64,000 nucleotides of DNA from Catonia carolina. Lineage: Eukaryota; Arthropoda; Insecta; Hemiptera; Achilidae. The stretch spans positions 80,735,969 to 80,799,968 of the forward strand of contig JAQMRL010000003.1 of assembly GCA_035578175.1 (NCBI GenBank), in the 5' to 3' direction. Of the stretch, positions 53,936 to 64,000 are shown in pieces (position 1 is the first letter of the stretch; each line of letters starts with the position of its first letter). The notes under the pieces are model-generated. The model saw only the letters and a program-made list of their open reading frames with translations, did not search any database and had not been told where the DNA came from. A program made the position numbers and the translations under genes.

Positions 53936-54626
53936 TGGCCGAATAAAGTATAATAATTACAAAAATTAATATAAATTAAATGATTGTTATTTTAAATGTA
54001 AGCTTTAGATTTAATCACGAAGTATCATCTACTGCGTGTCTATAGCCTAAATTTCGAGATAATTGTAAAGTTGGAGGAGGGAAGGGTCAAAATGGACAAG
54101 GGAAGGTTTTTTTCAGAGGATTGTACAAAAATATCGAAATCACGTCTGGATAGGTAGTCAAAATTTATCATATGATTTATATCTAAAACTATTTTGTACA
54201 TCTCTCGCCTCATGTTTGGCTGTATTTACAAAAGCCAGTAGTAAATTTGGTTACCTTTAAACTATTGAAATTAATAAAATATTGACGAACCATATTAATT
54301 TCTATGTATAAAATAAACCCATGTACCTACACGAATATTGATCTCGTACCTAGATTGTTTATGAATACCTATAATATTATAATAATTAATATATCTACTT
54401 CCTACTTATGAACCCACGTAAAACTTATGTTGTTAAAAAGCGTTGGATACTTGTTAAATACCGATTAATAACCCATTGCGAAAATGTAAAGAAAACAGTG
54501 TAAACTTTTTTCCATCCAAAAATATTAATAATTATTATAAATAAATTATTTATTAAAATATATAATAAATATAAATTTATAATATTATATTATCAATATA
54601 ATATTTATTATAATAAAAATAATATT
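53936..54626. other. AT-rich spacer with a nearly pure A/T stretch at 54518-54626
   Basis: The last 110 bases before the SINE-1 contain a single C; everything else there is A or T. No gene. Confidence 0.5.
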
Positions 54627-54785
54627 CGCCGCCTTCGTGCCCCAGTGGTTAGCGTGCTTTGCTGCAAAGTTAGGTTCGATTCTCGTCCATGGTCTGAAAA
54701 ATTATTACAGTTCAATCTCCAACATTCCTTAACCTAAAGCAGTCGCTAATGACCAAGGTTTGATAAAATTTAAAAAAATAAAACT
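54627..54785 (+). mobile_element. SINE-1 copy
   Basis: Head GCCTTCGTGCCCCAGTGGTT, B box GGTTCGATTCTC, and 3' domain GTCGCTAATGACCAAGG followed by A-rich sequence. The anticodon-side part of the head has a small deletion. Confidence 0.75.
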
Positions 54786-56811
54786 AAAAATAATATTATA
54801 ATATTAAATAGAAGTTTTATATAGTTTTTTATTATTAGATAGCATGAAAGTATCTCAAATTCAATCTTTTATTAATTGGTTACAAAATGAACAGTTCCTT
54901 CAAAGTTTCGGGCTATTTGTTTTATTCACACACATAATTTCCAAGTTAAAAATTTTACATTGGTTTTTTAAACAATAAAATAAGTTAATTACTTATTTAC
55001 ACACAATACATTTTCTAATTAAACTAATTTTATAACACAGCAATTAACCAAACTTACAGCAACATTATTATAACACTAACTGGGAAAAAATGTGTTTAGG
55101 TACCTCAATGTAAAACCTTTTCTTGTTATGGTAATTTTCGATTATGTAACTTAAATGTAGACATTTCTGGAAGCTGATTTTGCAACCCACACTTTAAAAA
55201 TTTATTCACTATGAGATTTTATCTTTCTTCCCTTCATAACTGTTGTTCTGCTTTGTTCTTCGTGGAAGCCCTTGATATTAATAATAAGTATCAGTATTTC
55301 AGTACAAATATGGTTCGATTCATAATGTTTCCTTTGTTTATTTCAATATTCTGAATACTTCTAAATACGGATTAAGTTTTCCTTAAGTTCTTTAGACGAC
55401 TTATCCGACCCCGAGTTATTTCGATGCTATATTGTCATAAAGATAACAATGAAAGTAACATTACCTAAATATTTTTTGTTTGGGTATAAATTACTCGTAT
55501 CTAAAAGTAATAGAAAAAACTAATTTAATCTTCCAATAAACTTTAATAGAATTAACTAGTCTTACCAGAGCATTCGACAAGTTTTCTTAATATTTAGGTA
55601 AATTTAAATACTAAGTTTACATTGTGGTAACTTAAAAAGTTACAAACCTATGGAAAATTTCCAGTAATTTTAAATAATTACTTACAAAATAAAAATATTA
55701 ATTTGAAATTTCACAACTCGTTCACATTTCTTTTAATGAAACTGAAAGCATTTCCATTTAATCCACTTATCGTTTTTACCGAAAGAAAGGAATTTTTAGC
55801 TAATAAATTTATTCTAAATTCTATTGCGTAGTGGAATAAAAAATACTTAACTTCTAAATATATTTATATAGTATATGAAGCTTTGAAACTGGTTCTAATA
55901 TTTATAAGATTTAGTTTTAATTCAGGTTACGTAGTAACGAATTGGGTAAGACACTAAAGATGAAATATCAGAAAAATATGAAATGTGTGTGTTTAGCCTG
56001 AATACTGAATGGCCAATAGTGAATATATTAACGAATAAATAACGTGAATATAATTAATATATTCACTTTAGTAACTTTCGGATATAAACAAATATTTTGT
56101 AAATAAGAAATGAGTAATCTCGAAGCATCTGAAACATTAACATAAATAATTTATTTGCAGAAATCTTGTTTCTCTAAAAAATGATTTTTCAATGAAGAAG
56201 ATATTTAGGAAAAAGTTAATAAAAATAACTGAAAGCAAAGAAATAACTTCTATAATTTGACAAAAAAATTTCACAAATAAATAATAAAATAAATGAAATC
56301 ATTTACAATTTTAACGTTCATTGAACTTTGCATTAGGTTTATAAAGACGATTAAGAAATTAATATCACATTATTAATTTCTAAAAAATACACCAAATATT
56401 TAACATTAATATTTAAAAATTTTTGAATTAATTTTTAAATGAAAATACCAAATAGTTATGGAGTAAATAATATGTAAAGTTTGGGAAATGAAAATTAAAA
56501 AGTAAAAAGTACTGCGATTTTTCTGTATGAGGGAAGAGTTTTTATTTTAGTTCATTGTACGCTCCACAGGCTGCGCAGCTATGTACTACTGATTACATTT
56601 TTCTTGACGCTTTTTAATTTTATTTTACTTTTTATAAATTTTCTTTAAACTTTTACAAAATAATAACAATAGAAATATTTTAAAATATAGTGTTATAAAA
56701 TTATTAAACAGTTTATAAAAATTTTATCAAAATTTTCTGGTAAGGAAAGTAATTTAATTTGTTTTAATTTTACTATGGTATTATAAAACATAAAATTAAA
56801 TATTAAATTAA
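54786..56811. other. 2 kb of AT-rich DNA, nothing recognised
   Basis: No ORF, repeat or RNA gene that I can support. Confidence 0.45.
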
Positions 56812-56985
56812 ATGGCTGCCTACGTAGCCCAGTGGTTAGCGTGCTACGCTGCCAAGCGGAGGTCCCGGGTTCAATTCCCAGCTAGGCTATGGAAAGTTAT
56901 TATGGGTTCAAACCCACCGTTCCTCAGCCCAATGTAGTCGCTAATAGCCTAACGAAGATGTACACGCAATTTAAAATAAACTAAA
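56812..56985 (+). mobile_element. SINE-1 copy, well preserved head
   Basis: A box TAGCCCAGTGG, B box GGTTCAATTCC, and middle GTTCAAACCCACCGTTCC; the 3' domain is altered after GTCGCTAATAGCC. Confidence 0.8.
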
Positions 56986-57013
56986 AACTATATACCTATA
57001 TAAATTTTTCATT

Positions 57014-57180
57014 AGGTCGCTTCCGTAACGTAGTGGTAGCGCGCTAGCCTACAACGCGGTGGTCCCGGGTTTGATTCCCGGCTAGGGTCTGAAAATTTTC
57101 ACTAATTATAAAACCACTGTTTCATTAACCAATGTAGTCACTGATAACCGAGGTGTTAATGCGACTTTAAACAAACTAAA
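57014..57180 (+). mobile_element. SINE-1 copy, well preserved
   Basis: Head CTTCCGTAACGTAGTGG with B box GGTTTGATTCCC, the SINE-1 middle, and the 3' end TGCGACTTTAAACAAACT. Confidence 0.8.
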
Positions 57181-57404
57181 CATATTTTTTATTTATCTGA
57201 TATTAGAGGCTTTGCCCTTTCTCCTATTCGTTGACCCAGATGAACTTGGACCTTTTGTGAAAAATATAAAAAATATTAAACTAAATTTTACTGGTGTATG
57301 ATCCCGAACTTTCATATCAGTACCTAACTAAAACTAAACACCGACGTAAAAAATGTTTGGGAGTTTTTAATTTTATAAAATACTTACTAGATTCTGTTTT
57401 TAAT

Positions 57405-57570
57405 TTGCCTCTATGGCACGGAGTACTAAATCAAGATGGTTCCAAAACGGAAGGTCCAGGGTTCGAATCCCGTCAAGAGTCAGGAAAATTGTAATGCTTA
57501 AAAACCAACCGACACGAGACTTACCCACTATTTGTCGCTGATAACCAAGCAGTCACGACGACTATAATAA
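57405..57570 (+). mobile_element. SINE-1 copy, diverged
   Basis: CCTCTATGGCACGGAGTACT (altered A-box part), perfect B box GGTTCGAATCCC, and 3' domain GTCGCTGATAACCAAGCAG. Confidence 0.7.
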
Positions 57571-57624
57571 AATTAATAGAATTTTGGTAATTAAAATATT
57601 TTGTAGTTAATTAATAAATCAAAC

Positions 57625-57785
57625 AAACTGTTTGGTCATTAGCGAATGCAATGGGTCATGGTTCAACACCATTAGGGTATAACTTGTAATTTTCTGGTCG
57701 AGAATCGAACTCTGGACAATATGCTTTGCAACTCAGCTCTCTAAATCACGAAGGTGGTCACTAACAACTTTACTCATGTCAATAT
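57625..57785 (-). mobile_element. SINE-1-like copy, inverted
   Basis: Minus strand: CCACCTTCGTGATTTAGAGA, then B box AGTTCGATTCTC and a short middle. The 3' end overlaps the TGGTCATTAGCGAATGCA region. Confidence 0.55.
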
Positions 57786-58103
57786 TATGGTACTCAGATG
57801 GACTTCACTGTATTATAATTTTATCCAGAAATTTATAGCATGGATATTGGTATAAACCCACGGCGAATGCATCTCCATGAGTTTTACTTTTCAAATATTT
57901 TCAGGTTTGTCCTTTGAAATGTTTTCACAAAGTTGTAATTAAATGTATTTGAACGAAATGACCACCACAATTTTTCTGTAAAATTTAATATGAAATCAAG
58001 GTATAATAATATGCTGTCATTTCATCATGACTTATCATATTATCTGGAAAGTAAATTTGAATTCAAGAGAGCGGATCTAAGAAGATCGACGTAAATGTTA
58101 GTA

Positions 58104-58684
58104 CAGTGCTACCTCATTTATATGGCCCTCGTTTATCCGGATTATCTAGACCAATCTAGATTGGTCATTTCACTGTAATTACAAAATCGGGATATCCCAT
58201 CCCCATATAAAGTATTAAACAACACTATAATTTAGATAGTGTAAATTAATCTATACACTGTACAATCAATTCGGTAGGATTATTGTACTCTTATGAATAT
58301 CTACATTTATACATTCAAAGTGTACGGTTACAGTATGTGCTGTACTGTTAAAGCATTAGTACCTCAAGCTTATGATCGTACGAATTATACTGTATTTTGT
58401 TGTCGAGTTACCACTGCACAACATCATGACGTTACTTGGAGTAGCAGCCCGACACCACACCGGTTGAATTTGTGATGGTGAAACGATCCGGCGATCGAAG
58501 AAGATTAAATGATTCAAGAAAACTAAAAAGTTTTAAATATTTGTATATAACTAAATTGTAGTGTTTCTGTTCAAAAAAAGTATAAATAAACCTTATTGAT
58601 TTCTTGTTGTTTCCCGATTTATCCGGATTTTCGATTTTCCGGATAGAGTCCATTACAAATAGTCCAGATAAACGAGATAATACA
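58104..58684. mobile_element. pogo/Tigger-like non-autonomous DNA transposon
   Basis: Left end CAGTGCTACCTCATTTATAT, right end (inverse) TATTATCTCGTTTATCTGG. Both ends carry TTTATCCGGATT-type words (58133-58144 and 58618-58629), a pattern typical of pogo/Tigger termini. No transposase is visible in the 580-bp interior. The TIR match is imperfect, so this is a moderate call. Confidence 0.5.
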
Positions 58685-58984
58685 TTATAATCTTCAAACG
58701 ACTATTCTATTGAATACATTTTCACCTGAAGAAAATTAAATAAAAATAAAATTCATAAAATATTCCATAGTTTTTTAGTAAATGGCAAAAAGTAAGATTT
58801 TCCTGAAAAAGTTTCTCAAATCTTTCAAAGGAAAGATTGTATTTTCTTGTCGTGTACTCCCTTAACCACTAGCCTACAGCGCTTATTGTGAAGTAAGGTA
58901 TAAGAAAAATAATAGTATTTCTTGACATAGAAAGCTTATAGGACTAACTTGGTGCCTACTTGAAGCCGGTTCTGTCAACTTTCA

Positions 58985-59320
58985 ACAAGTTAGTACTACT
59001 TTATAAATAGATGGTAAAACAAATTTGGACTTACAGACATCTTCAGGGATCTATGCATTGCTAAAATCACACAAACATGCCAAAATAAAGTGTTAAAGAA
59101 TATTATCGATGTTCCGTGGTAAAACGGAATAACCTTCATTGGGATCTGAACACAGAAAGAGTAGATCAGGAAAAACATAATTCACAAAAAGTCACGAAGA
59201 TCAACTTCTTCACCATGTGAATGTTGAGGCGCTACAACTCCTCAACAAATCAAATTTCAAGAGATGACTGAAGCGCAGGAAACCTTTGACTCGGTTTGAT
59301 TTAGTAAATACGAGTAATTA
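58985..59320 (+). pseudogene. Jockey-like LINE C-terminal relic
   Basis: Frames include 'TSSGIYALLKSHKHAKIKC', then 'HVNVEALQLLNKSNFKR', a stop, and 'LKRRKP'. This corresponds to the 'H.NV.AL.LLD....RRLKR++P.DL' end of Jockey RT. Several stops and shifts. Confidence 0.55.
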
Positions 59321-59539
59321 ATTCAAATAATTAGAGCAGCCATAGTAATGTTTTATGGTAATGATAATCATTAGACAGTTTAGGATTAAAATTTTTTAGT
59401 CTGTAAATGAGTAGGTATATTTTTACTGCTTTGTGTATACCCAAAATTAGTGATTATAAATCAACAATATGTAAATAAACAGTAAGTTGATATAATGGGC
59501 TGATGGATTTTTTTACTGAAAAACTCTAAATTAAAGGTC

Positions 59540-59590
59540 ATCTCAGTGATAGAACATCCACCTTATTCACCAGATCTTGCACCATGTACA
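59540..59590 (+). pseudogene. mariner transposase fragment (catalytic-D block)
   Basis: Reads 'VIEHPPYSPDLAPC', the highly conserved third catalytic-D block of mariner transposases. Nothing on either side continues the protein, so it is a tiny relic. It is distinct from the copy at 13.4-14.0 kb. Confidence 0.65.
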
Positions 59591-60340
59591 AAAGCAATTT
59601 ACAGTTACGCTTACTTGGAAATTATAAGATTATTCACATATAATTATTCTGTAGATGTTGTACCAACTTTCGATTGTAATATAAAAAATATTATGAGGCC
59701 TAGAAACTCCCTACTCCTCACGAAACTTCTCATTTTTTGTTCTATCTGCACAGGAATGGCCTTCAAGATCCTAAAGATACCTATTTCTGCTGTCTGAATC
59801 ATTCTGATATCTTTATTTTTGATTAAGTAATTACCAAAGTCAGTCTCGTAAGAGTACTCTTTGGACATTTACTTTAGCTCGCAGTAATTTTTCATCTAAA
59901 AAAATCTTTCATAATGTAACTTCCGTAACAGTAATCTTTCGATACGACATCTGACGATGGAATGCAATGGTTTACTAAATCTGAGATCTGAACTGAACTA
60001 AAAATTCTTCATGATATGCACAAGTGCCTGGATTGAACCGACTTCTGCCTAAAACAATTTTTTTTATTAACAATATTTTATTTAAAATCCTCAGTACATT
60101 TATTTTGTGATTTTTAGAAGAAAAATAAACATCACAATATGTAAGTTTCTTCTCATTTAATTACCAATAGAAAATCTAGCGAAATAGTTGAGTCTCACAG
60201 TTATGTAAGTAAAAATATATAAGCTAACAACTGAAAAAAGTATTTAGTAAATAAATAACTGAAAATAATTCTAGGTCTATGTAGATATACATGAATTATT
60301 TCAACGACTAACATTTTAAGAAGTAAAAAAATTAAAAAAA
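59591..60340. other. No gene; isolated B-box-like word near 60030
   Basis: AT-rich. On the minus strand GGTTCAATCCAGGCAC at about 60026-60041 resembles a tRNA B box, possibly a SINE remnant, but no A box is in place. Confidence 0.35.
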
Positions 60341-61125
60341 CTGGTGTGAAACACTCACACAACTTTCTCTTGCCAATATAAATAATTAACAATAAACCTA
60401 ATATTAGTAATAAAACATTAGAAATAAACAAAAAAACTAACCTCAATAAACATAACCTAATTTTAATCATGAGTGAAAGACGCAAAATGAAAATCAACCT
60501 CAGTTTGGCTTCAAAATACAGAAAATCACTCTTTCCCGCTAAACTAGGATCTGTAGAGTAAAATGCTATAAATAAAAGTTGTAGATCTTTTAATTTTCTA
60601 TAAATTTAATTATATACACTTTTGTCGTAAAATGCATACTAAGGCCGAAATGTTAAAAAAATCGATTTTTCTCACGTTTTCGTGAGAAAAAAACAGAAAA
60701 TTGCAAATTACCGCTAAACTAAGCGTTATACAAAAAAATGTTTGAAATAAAAGTTGTAGGTTTTTAAATTCTCTACAACTTTTATTTTATACGTTTTTGC
60801 GCTAAAATGCATAATTAAGCCGTAATCTTAAACAAACTTTGTTTTTACGTAAAAACAGCCTCATCAAGAATTTCAGCGAACATGACGCCTACCCTATCTT
60901 GTAGAGAATAAAAAGTTGAGTAAACAAGGCGATTTTTAAAAAAAATCGTAGGACCAGTTTTTGAGAAAATCGCAAAAAAGTGAAAAATTATACGAATAAA
61001 CTACTACTTCCGGTTGACCGATTTTGATTATAATGTTCGTGTCGGGTCCGGTAAGGGTATGTACATTAAGTTTCAAGTTTTAAGTTCGTACAATGTTCCG
61101 TTCTTGAGATATTTTGTACACACAC

Positions 61126-61211
<86 letters not shown>

Positions 61212-61428
61212 ACACACACACACATGCACGCGCGCGCACACGCACACGCACACGCACGCGCACGCGCGCACACGCAGACACACACACAGACCAATCGCTA
61301 AAAACATGTTTTTTGGGTTCAGGGGGTTTGAAAACGTATAGATCCGGTGAAAACTCGGTTTCGAAAAATCGACATGAAAACAATACTTTCCTTCCTATAT
61401 ATTCATATAGGCAAGAGAAAGTAAAAAA
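60341..61428 (-). mobile_element. HINE-like element, complete, longest AC tract
   Basis: Hairpin GTGTGA-AACAC-TCACAC at 60344-60360, subterminal repeat ACTTTCTCTTGCC at 60362-60374, and its exact inverse GGCAAGAGAAAGT at 61410-61422. All internal blocks are present and nearly identical to the 3270-4259 copy, suggesting recent activity of the family. Confidence 0.8.
61118..61296. repeat. (AC)n microsatellite with CG-rich interruptions
   Basis: About 85 pure AC units, then a mosaic of CACGCG and CACACG to 61280. It accounts for every ORF called across it. Confidence 0.95.
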
Positions 61429-61502
61429 ATTAATGAGACTCGGCAAACATCTTACTGATAAATTTAGGATTCTCAAGAAAATAATTTTCTTGGGAAGGTA
61501 TT

Positions 61503-61545
61503 ATTAACCTTTGTTGTTGATGTGACTTTAAAAGAAAAAATAAAT
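61503..61545 (+). mobile_element. SINE-1 3'-end fragment
   Basis: TTGTTGATGTGACTTTAAAA followed by an A-rich tail; only the 3' domain remains. Confidence 0.5.
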
Positions 61546-62320
61546 AAGAGTTCCTTCCTAAACAATATTTTTCTTTAAAAAAGAAAATTCTAAGTGAACG
61601 ACAAGAAAAATTGTATATTGTGTAGTAAAAAATATTAGATGAAACAACTATTAAAGTAATAAATAAGTAATTATTAATTATAAAAAGGCAATAAATGTAA
61701 TGGTAAGTTATCAATTTAATAAAACTTATTATTGTTTTTAATAAAATTTAGACATTGGTTTTTATCTTGACTACTTTATTCTTTCTTTTGCAGGTCTCCG
61801 GAAGTTATTAAAAAAAATATTATGCTTAAGATTTTTTATTGTGTAATAAGTTCGTTACGAAATGCAACAAGAACTGCATTTATGAATACCAGAAAACTAT
61901 TTGGCCAAAGCCTTATCACTTTTTTTCAGGTAACTTGTTTTTTAATGCATAATCTGTTGTATAACAATAAATGCAACTTATCAATTAAAATTAACACATG
62001 AACAAATTACAACCCACTGGTTAATTAATAAATTATAACATTAAAACATATTATACTGCTCTTAATTATTATTTACAATCCAAATTAGATAAATAGTGTT
62101 TTAAAAATAAAAATAAAAATAATAACATAACCAAATCTCATTTAAAACGAAAAAACAAAATGAGAAGTAATAAATAGTAAGCATATGATTCCAAAATATA
62201 TGCTCACTGATTTTTACTGGAGATAATTTAAAATGTTCATTCAGTTATTTACATCATTCACACTCAAACACGCCAGACATCTACAGAATATTAACATTAT
62301 ATTATTTACAACGTAAAACC
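61546..62320. other. AT-rich spacer, nothing recognised
   Basis: No supported feature. Confidence 0.45.
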
Positions 62321-62324
62321 ACAC

Positions 62325-62440
62325 TATCAAACTCTCCTTGGGAGATCCAGTATTGTAGCACGTTTTAGTCTATGAATATCATTGGTGTTGTCTAAGAGAT
62401 TCAGTGCTAAGTGATTTAAGTGGTTGTTTATCATAACACA
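62325..62440 (-). pseudogene. Jockey-like LINE, last codons and stop
   Basis: An uninterrupted minus-strand frame reads 'NNHLNHLALNLLDNTNDIHR' then 'LKRATILDLPRRV' and a TGA near 62330. It closely parallels the end of the 16.2-17.9 kb copy ('LAINLLDDN' ... 'ILDLPFRFT'), so it is the same lineage. Upstream coding is lost. Confidence 0.75.
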
Positions 62441-62649
62441 AATCAGGCACTATTAAATAAATGGTGGTAAGACAGGAAGCATTTTATGGAACAAATACAC
62501 TTAAAATTAAGTTGAAAGGTTGTATCAATAAAATAATGATCGTAGAGAAGAGAACATCCTAGGTTCGGTACATCCTAGGACCTAAAAAGAAAGAAGACAA
62601 TTACAAAAACCCCGTTCGAACCAAGAAATATACGAAAAAACTGAAAAGT

Positions 62650-62985
62650 AATCCATATAATGAGAAAGTCTTGTACTTTTTGAACATATATATGGTAAGA
62701 ATGAAAGATAGCAGATTGTCAAAAAAATTTCCGATAAAATAATAAACCTCAAAACCAAACCAGCATGGTTCACAGTAACATTGAATGGTCTTAAACATTG
62801 GAAATCAACACAAAATAATTACAGAATAGGGAAATTTAAAAAAAAAGCCAGAGAGTTATCTTCAGAGAGAATGAAAAAACGAGACGTGAACTTTACAACA
62901 TTGAATCAGGAAAGAAAGATCCGAAAGACTGAAGAGGTTGTGGGAAGAATGAAACGTAAACAAAATTTGAAAATTAATTAAAATA
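62650..62985 (+). pseudogene. Probable LINE post-RT C-terminal relic
   Basis: 'VRMKDSRLSKKFP' followed, after stops, by an open 66-codon frame with 'NGLKHWKSTQNNYRIGKFKK' and a very basic 'ERKIRKTEEVVGRMKRKQN' end. This resembles the 'RM.D.RLPKK' plus basic-tail layout of LINE C-termini. The clade is not clear. Confidence 0.4.
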
Positions 62986-63892
62986 TTAATTTGACGTGTT
63001 CTCTCTAAAGGGCTAATCAAAAAACTTCTCTTCTCATAAAATGTTGATAAATTTTGAGATATATTTCAGAAAACTACAGAGAATTTTTTGTCTCTCAGAA
63101 GGAAGCAGAAGAAAACTATGGAGAGAACTGTAATTCAAGTTTCAAGGTTCATAAATATTTTTGATTTATTTTTCAATTCAACTACAGATTTTCTCGTTTA
63201 TAACAATAATTTTAAGGTTTGTTTTTTTGAGTAATATGAACTCCAGTTTATATTATACAACAATATAACATACTGACTATTAAACAGAATAAAAACAAAA
63301 ATTAAAAATATCTACTGACGAAGAAGAATGTGTACATTTCAGACTGTAAAACAGATTATAAAATCTGTTAAGATTTAAAAACATGTTTTAAACATATCTC
63401 ATTTTTAGCACGTGTTCTCAACGTCAGTCATAGTAGAAAATGAAAAATTATTTTACCTGCTTTACCCTCAGGAATAAATTTTTAATGTATGACAGTAAAA
63501 GAGTGAGTGACCTTTTCTACTTTGTTAACTTTCAAAACAAATTATAATTCATACTTTGTTTTTTATTACAAAAATTATAACAGGAAAACAACATACGATG
63601 TGCTCATAAGTTCATGTCTCGCTTGCAAGTCTGATAAAAAACACAACCTACATGTACCTGAATATGACATAGTCATCACGTCATAACTTAACATTATGTA
63701 AATAAAACGATTAAATACGTAAATAAATCTGACATTTATAAAAATACACAGTTTAAGAAAAAAAATTCTATTTAGCATTGTTGACAAAGGATTAACAAAC
63801 GAATTTATAGGATCCCAAAAAATAAAATTTAAGAGTGTAATACGTCATACAGAGACTGAAAAAATAACGGAAATGTATTAAAATTAAAGAGA
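62986..63892. other. AT-rich spacer, nothing recognised
   Basis: No supported feature. Confidence 0.45.
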
Positions 63893-64000
63893 GTACAGTT
63901 GTTGGATTTGACTCTGATTTAAATATAGAGCAAAGGTTGAACAAGTTTGAAAGGATATGTAGAGCCATAAGGAGAACTTGGTAAATGAGAACGATATACA
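63893..64000 (+). pseudogene. LINE reverse transcriptase relic cut by the window end
   Basis: Frame 'STVVGFDSDLNIEQRLNKFE' 'RICRAIRRTW' and a stop. It parallels the 'LG..+......+E..LN+F+.ICG.I.RTL' region that precedes the 'YKVMA.P.LLYGSE' block in the 8.7-9.2 kb relic. More of it probably lies beyond the window. Confidence 0.5.

Noticed and set aside
61014..61476. ORFs of 73-136 codons across the long (AC)n tract
   Set aside because: Same artefact; the frames exist only because AC repeats contain no stop codon.
1..64000. Bacterial or viral genes, CRISPR array, rRNA
   Set aside because: No direct-repeat/spacer array, no operon-like ORFs and no rRNA-like conserved blocks were seen on either strand.

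Overview
The window is strongly AT-rich eukaryotic nuclear DNA that reads as a gene-poor, transposon-dense region of an arthropod, most likely an insect. The evidence is Jockey-type LINEs, a mariner relic, tRNA-headed SINEs and long (AC)n-bearing DINE/HINE-like elements, with no compact operons and no long host ORFs. A hemipteran is a guess only. No rRNA gene, convincing functional tRNA gene, CRISPR array or bacterial gene was seen.

The only long intact coding sequences belong to one apparently full-length, recently inserted Jockey-clade LINE on the minus strand (31657-36421). It has an intact gag-like ORF1 (439 aa, three zinc knuckles), an intact EN-RT ORF2 (898 aa), an 11-nt ORF overlap, an A-tail and a 13-bp target-site duplication. 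Older LINE fragments of at least four lineages are spread throughout. They include a related 3' copy at 44.9 kb, a Jockey copy with only two nonsense codons at 16.2-17.9 kb, 'RTE/CR1-like' C-terminal relics at 8.7, 10.9, 22.3, 22.9, 28.8, 51.0, 62.7 and 63.9 kb, and small Jockey tails elsewhere. One about 100-codon open stretch (11781-12079) behind an acceptor-like site might be a terminal exon of a host or transposon-derived gene.

Five non-autonomous families make up most of the rest. (1) A roughly 1-kb element with 13-bp subterminal inverted repeats, a terminal hairpin and an internal (AC)n tract occurs in about 10 copies; this is the architecture of Helentron-associated HINE/DINE elements. 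(2) A roughly 398-bp element with a (CAA)n tail occurs in 8 copies, three with clear TSDs, one of them 5'-truncated. (3) SINE-1 and (4) SINE-2 have different tRNA-like heads but appear to share a 3' domain. (5) A third tRNA-headed SINE is present once. A pogo/Tigger-like element lies at 58.1-58.7 kb.

Between the repeats lie blocks of more complex, less AT-rich, single-copy-looking sequence (about 9.6-9.9, 12.96-13.14, 21.2-21.7, 29.6-29.9, 40.0-40.8, 43.0-43.4 and 47.6-48.4 kb). They do not read as genes and are the best candidates for conserved regulatory DNA. The most unusual single items are a 360-bp fold-back insertion at 19 kb with a 14-bp TSD and A-tail whose empty site survives in an inverted duplicate at 8.1 kb, and two perfect hairpins with 7-nt loops that have replaced repeat sequence at 2.9 and 53.6 kb.
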